This document shows positions 61,773 through 64,000 of a DNA stretch of 64,000 nucleotides, piece by piece (position 1 is the stretch's first letter; the number at the start of each line of letters is the position of its first letter). The stretch lies in the NCBI GenBank assembly GCA_964437335.1, contig CAYTGL010000014.1, positions 1 to 64,000 on the forward strand. The letters are read 5' to 3'. The DNA comes from JAITWN01 sp964437335. Lineage in GTDB: Bacteria; Pseudomonadota; Gammaproteobacteria; SZUA-140. Made by a program: the position numbers and the translations under genes. A model generated the notes under the pieces. It ran no database searches. It was not told the origin of the DNA and was given only the letters and a program-made list of their open reading frames with translations.

Positions 61773-64000
61773 ATGAGTGAAACGATAGCAATCGACTACG
61801 AAGGCATCGAAAAACGGCCGCTGCGGCTGTTCACCGAGAAGGCCTATCTCGACTATTCGATGTACGTGATCCTCGATCGCGCGTTGCCGCATATCGGCGA
61901 CGGGTTGAAACCGGTGCAGCGCCGCATCGTCTATGCGATGTCGGAGCTCGGGCTGTCCGCGGTTTCGAAACACAAGAAATCGGCCCGCACCGTCGGCGAT
62001 GTCATCGGCAAGTTTCACCCGCACGGCGACATGGCCTGTTACGAGGCGATGGTGCACATGGCGCAGCCGTTCACCTATCGCTATCCGCTGATCGACGGCC
62101 AGGGCAACTGGGGCGCGCCCGACGATCCGAAATCGTTTGCCGCGATGCGCTATACCGAGGCCCGGCTGTCGCGCTATGCCGAACTGCTGCTCGCCGAACT
62201 CGGCCAGGGCACGGTTGAATGGACGCCGAACTTCGATGGCACGCTCGATGAGCCGGTGGTGCTCCCTGCGCGGCTGCCGCATGTGCTGCTGAACGGCGCG
62301 ACCGGGATCGCGGTCGGCATGGCGACCGACATCCCGCCGCACAATCTGCGCGAGGTCGTCGCGGCCTGTCTGCGCCTGCTCGACGATCAGAAGGCGACTG
62401 TCGCGGATCTGTGCAAGGACATCCAGGGGCCCGATTACCCGACCGAGGCCGAGATCATCACATCGCGCGACGAGATCATCCGCATGTATCAGAGCGGCAA
62501 CGGCACGATCCGCATGCGCGCGCGCTTCGAGCGTGGCCGGGAAAAGGACGGGGATGAAGGCATCGTCATCACTGCGCTGCCGCACAACGTCTCCGGGGCG
62601 CGCGTGCTCGAGCAGATCGCGCAGCAGATGGGCGCGAGGAAACTGCCGATGGTCGAGGATCTGCGCGACGAGTCGGACCATGAAAACCCGACGCGGCTTG
62701 TCATCGTGCCGCGTTCGAATCGCATCGATGTCGACGCGTTGATGTCGCATCTGTTTGCGACGACCGATCTCGAGCGCAGCTATCGCGTCAACATGAACCT
62801 TATCGGCCTGAACGGCCGACCGCAGGTCAAGGATTTGCGTGGCCTGTTGCTCGAATGGCTGGAATTCCGCGCCGGCGTCGTCACGCGCCGCCTGCAGCAC
62901 CGGCTCGACGTCGTCAGCAGGCGGCTGCATGTGCTCGACGGCCTGCTGATCGCCTATCTGAACCTCGACGAAGTGATCCGCATCATTCGCGAGGCGGATG
63001 AGCCGAAGCCGGTGCTGATGCGGCGCTTCAAACTCAGCGAGATCCAGGCCGACGCGATCCTCGATCTGCGCCTGCGTCACCTGGCGAAGCTCGAGGAGAT
63101 GAAGATCCGCGGTGAACAGGAGAAGCTCAACGCCGAGCGCGCAGATCTCGAGAAGACGCTCGGCTCGAAGGCCCGGCTGAAGAAGCTGGTGCGCAGCGAA
63201 CTGGTCGAAGACGCGGAGAAATACGGCGACGGGCGGCGCTCACCGCTGGTCAGGCGCGAAACCGCCCAGGCGATGGACGAGACGGCGCTGCTCAGCGCAG
63301 AACCGGTGTTGATCGTATTGTCGGAGAAGGGCTGGGTGCGCGCGGCGAAAGGTCATGACATCGATCCGGCGACGCTCGGCTACAAGTCCGGCGATGGATT
63401 CCTTGCGGCTGCGCCGGGCCGTGGCAACCAGGCGGCGTATTTCATCGATTCCCAAGGCCGGGTCTATGCGCTGCCTGCACATACGCTGCCGTCGGCGCGC
63501 GGGCAGGGTGAGCCGCTGACCGGGCGGCTCAGTCCGCCTGATGGCGCCTTGTTCGCCGGCGTCATGGCCGGGGGCGACGATGATCTGTGGCTGCTCGCGA
63601 CTGACGCCGGTTACGGTTTTGTCGCCCGGCTCGGCGATCTATTCACGCGCAACAAGGCCGGCAAGGCGGTGCTGACGGTTTCGAAGGGCGCTTCGGTCCT
63701 CGCGCCGGCGCCGGTCGCCGATGCGAAACAGGGCCAGGCCGTCGCGGTGACCAGCGAGGGACACATGCTGGTCTTCCCGGTCAGTGAATTGCCGCAACTC
63801 GCGCGCGGCAAGGGCGTCAAGGTGATCGGTATCCCGGCGGCGAAGGCGAAAAGCGGCGAGGAGCGGGTCAGCGCGGTCGCCGTCGTGCCAGACGGGATGT
63901 CACTGAAGATTTACGCCGGACAGCGTCATACCGTGCTTAAGTCAAGGGACCTCGAGCACTATGCGGCCGAGCGCGGGCGACGCGGGCTCAAGCTGCCGCA
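61773..64000 (+). CDS. parC: DNA topoisomerase IV subunit A, 3' end outside window
   Basis: About 742 residues are present, with only the last few missing at the right edge. The catalytic Tyr is residue 127 in FAAMRYTEARLS. The quinolone region reads KFHPHGDMACYEAM: Met 87 stands where E. coli has Ser80, while Glu 91 (Ser80/Glu84 pair) is kept. The C-terminal beta-propeller segments SARGQGEPLTGRL and DAGYGFVARLGDL confirm ParC over GyrA. It follows parE by 98 bp, including the inverted repeat. Confidence 0.96.
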   Translation, partial: MSETIAIDYEGIEKRPLRLFTEKAYLDYSMYVILDRALPHIGDGLKPVQRRIVYAMSELGLSAVSKHKKSARTVGDVIGKFHPHGDMACYEAMVHMAQPFTYRYPLIDGQGNWGAPDDPKSFAAMRYTEARLSRYAELLLAELGQGTVEWTPNFDGTLDEPVVLPARLPHVLLNGATGIAVGMATDIPPHNLREVVAACLRLLDDQKATVADLCKDIQGPDYPTEAEIITSRDEIIRMYQSGNGTIRMRARFERGREKDGDEGIVITALPHNVSGARVLEQIAQQMGARKLPMVEDLRDESDHENPTRLVIVPRSNRIDVDALMSHLFATTDLERSYRVNMNLIGLNGRPQVKDLRGLLLEWLEFRAGVVTRRLQHRLDVVSRRLHVLDGLLIAYLNLDEVIRIIREADEPKPVLMRRFKLSEIQADAILDLRLRHLAKLEEMKIRGEQEKLNAERADLEKTLGSKARLKKLVRSELVEDAEKYGDGRRSPLVRRETAQAMDETALLSAEPVLIVLSEKGWVRAAKGHDIDPATLGYKSGDGFLAAAPGRGNQAAYFIDSQGRVYALPAHTLPSARGQGEPLTGRLSPPDGALFAGVMAGGDDDLWLLATDAGYGFVARLGDLFTRNKAGKAVLTVSKGASVLAPAPVADAKQGQAVAVTSEGHMLVFPVSELPQLARGKGVKVIGIPAAKAKSGEERVSAVAVVPDGMSLKIYAGQRHTVLKSRDLEHYAAERGRRGLKLP

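Noticed and set aside
61728..63080. Long open frame of 450 codons on the - strand across parC
   Set aside because: It is antisense to a clear ParC with catalytic Tyr and family-wide similarity; the composition (Arg, His, Asp rich, no motifs) is that of a GC-rich shadow frame.
1..64000. CRISPR array, prophage, toxin-antitoxin or transposase genes
   Set aside because: No regularly spaced repeats, integrase, transposase or small two-gene toxin modules were seen; repeats found are short palindromes only.

Overview
The window is GC-rich, densely packed bacterial chromosome with the gene neighbourhoods of a gammaproteobacterium. It contains leuCDB-asd-fimV, accD-folC-dedD-cvpA-purF-metZ, queA-tgt-yajC-secD-secF, nrdR-ribD-ribE-ribBX-ribH-nusB-thiL-pgpA and xseB-ispA-dxs. 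All of these are housekeeping arrangements typical of Gammaproteobacteria. FimV, LpxH, a porin-like barrel and a periplasmic PPIase show a Gram-negative envelope. The sequence alone does not fix a genus. A Chromatiales or Acidiferrobacterales-type relative is plausible, but that is inference. I see no phage, insertion sequence with a transposase, CRISPR array, rRNA or plasmid function.

Layout: (1) 1-7294, a + strand run of tryptophan, fatty-acid, folate, purine and methionine genes (trpB end, trpA, accD, folC, dedD, cvpA, purF, metZ). (2) 7298-10379, a glycerate kinase, a small PstS-like secreted protein and an outer-membrane barrel. (3) 10376-22656, central metabolism and housekeeping on both strands (ppsA, pgm, htpG, hemH, an unassigned methyltransferase, lpxH, ppiA, cysS, folD). 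(4) 22895-30738, leuCDB-asd-fimV and an orphan EcfT-like membrane protein. (5) 30750-40142, a glycogen/maltodextrin island: glgB, glgC, a GH57 enzyme, malQ and glgP, without glycogen synthase. (6) 40277-45855, tRNA-Leu(CAA) divergent from queA-tgt-yajC-secD-secF. (7) 45960-47381, a diguanylate cyclase. (8) 47715-55181, glyA, nrdR and the riboflavin/nusB/thiL/pgpA run. (9) 55228-59560, a - strand run read xseB, ispA, dxs, queD, folE2. (10) 59782 to the right edge, parE and most of parC.

How the genes work together: glgC supplies ADP-glucose and glgB branches the polymer, while glgP, malQ and pgm return glucose units to glycolysis; ppsA, just downstream of pgm, feeds gluconeogenesis. FolE2, QueD, QueA and Tgt form most of a queuosine tRNA-modification route spread over two loci. 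RibD, RibE, RibB(X) and RibH make riboflavin, but the GTP cyclohydrolase II half of RibBX has lost its zinc ligands, so that step must be encoded elsewhere. Dxs and IspA serve isoprenoid synthesis.

The most unusual signals are small. A perfect 30-bp inverted repeat encloses a second hairpin between convergent cysS and folD. A MITE-like inverted repeat lies between parE and parC, with a related half-copy after secF. A second palindromic repeat family sits at two convergent gene junctions. thiL appears to begin at a CTG codon coupled to nusB. ParC has Met in place of the quinolone-contact Ser. I did not find a convincing new multi-gene system.
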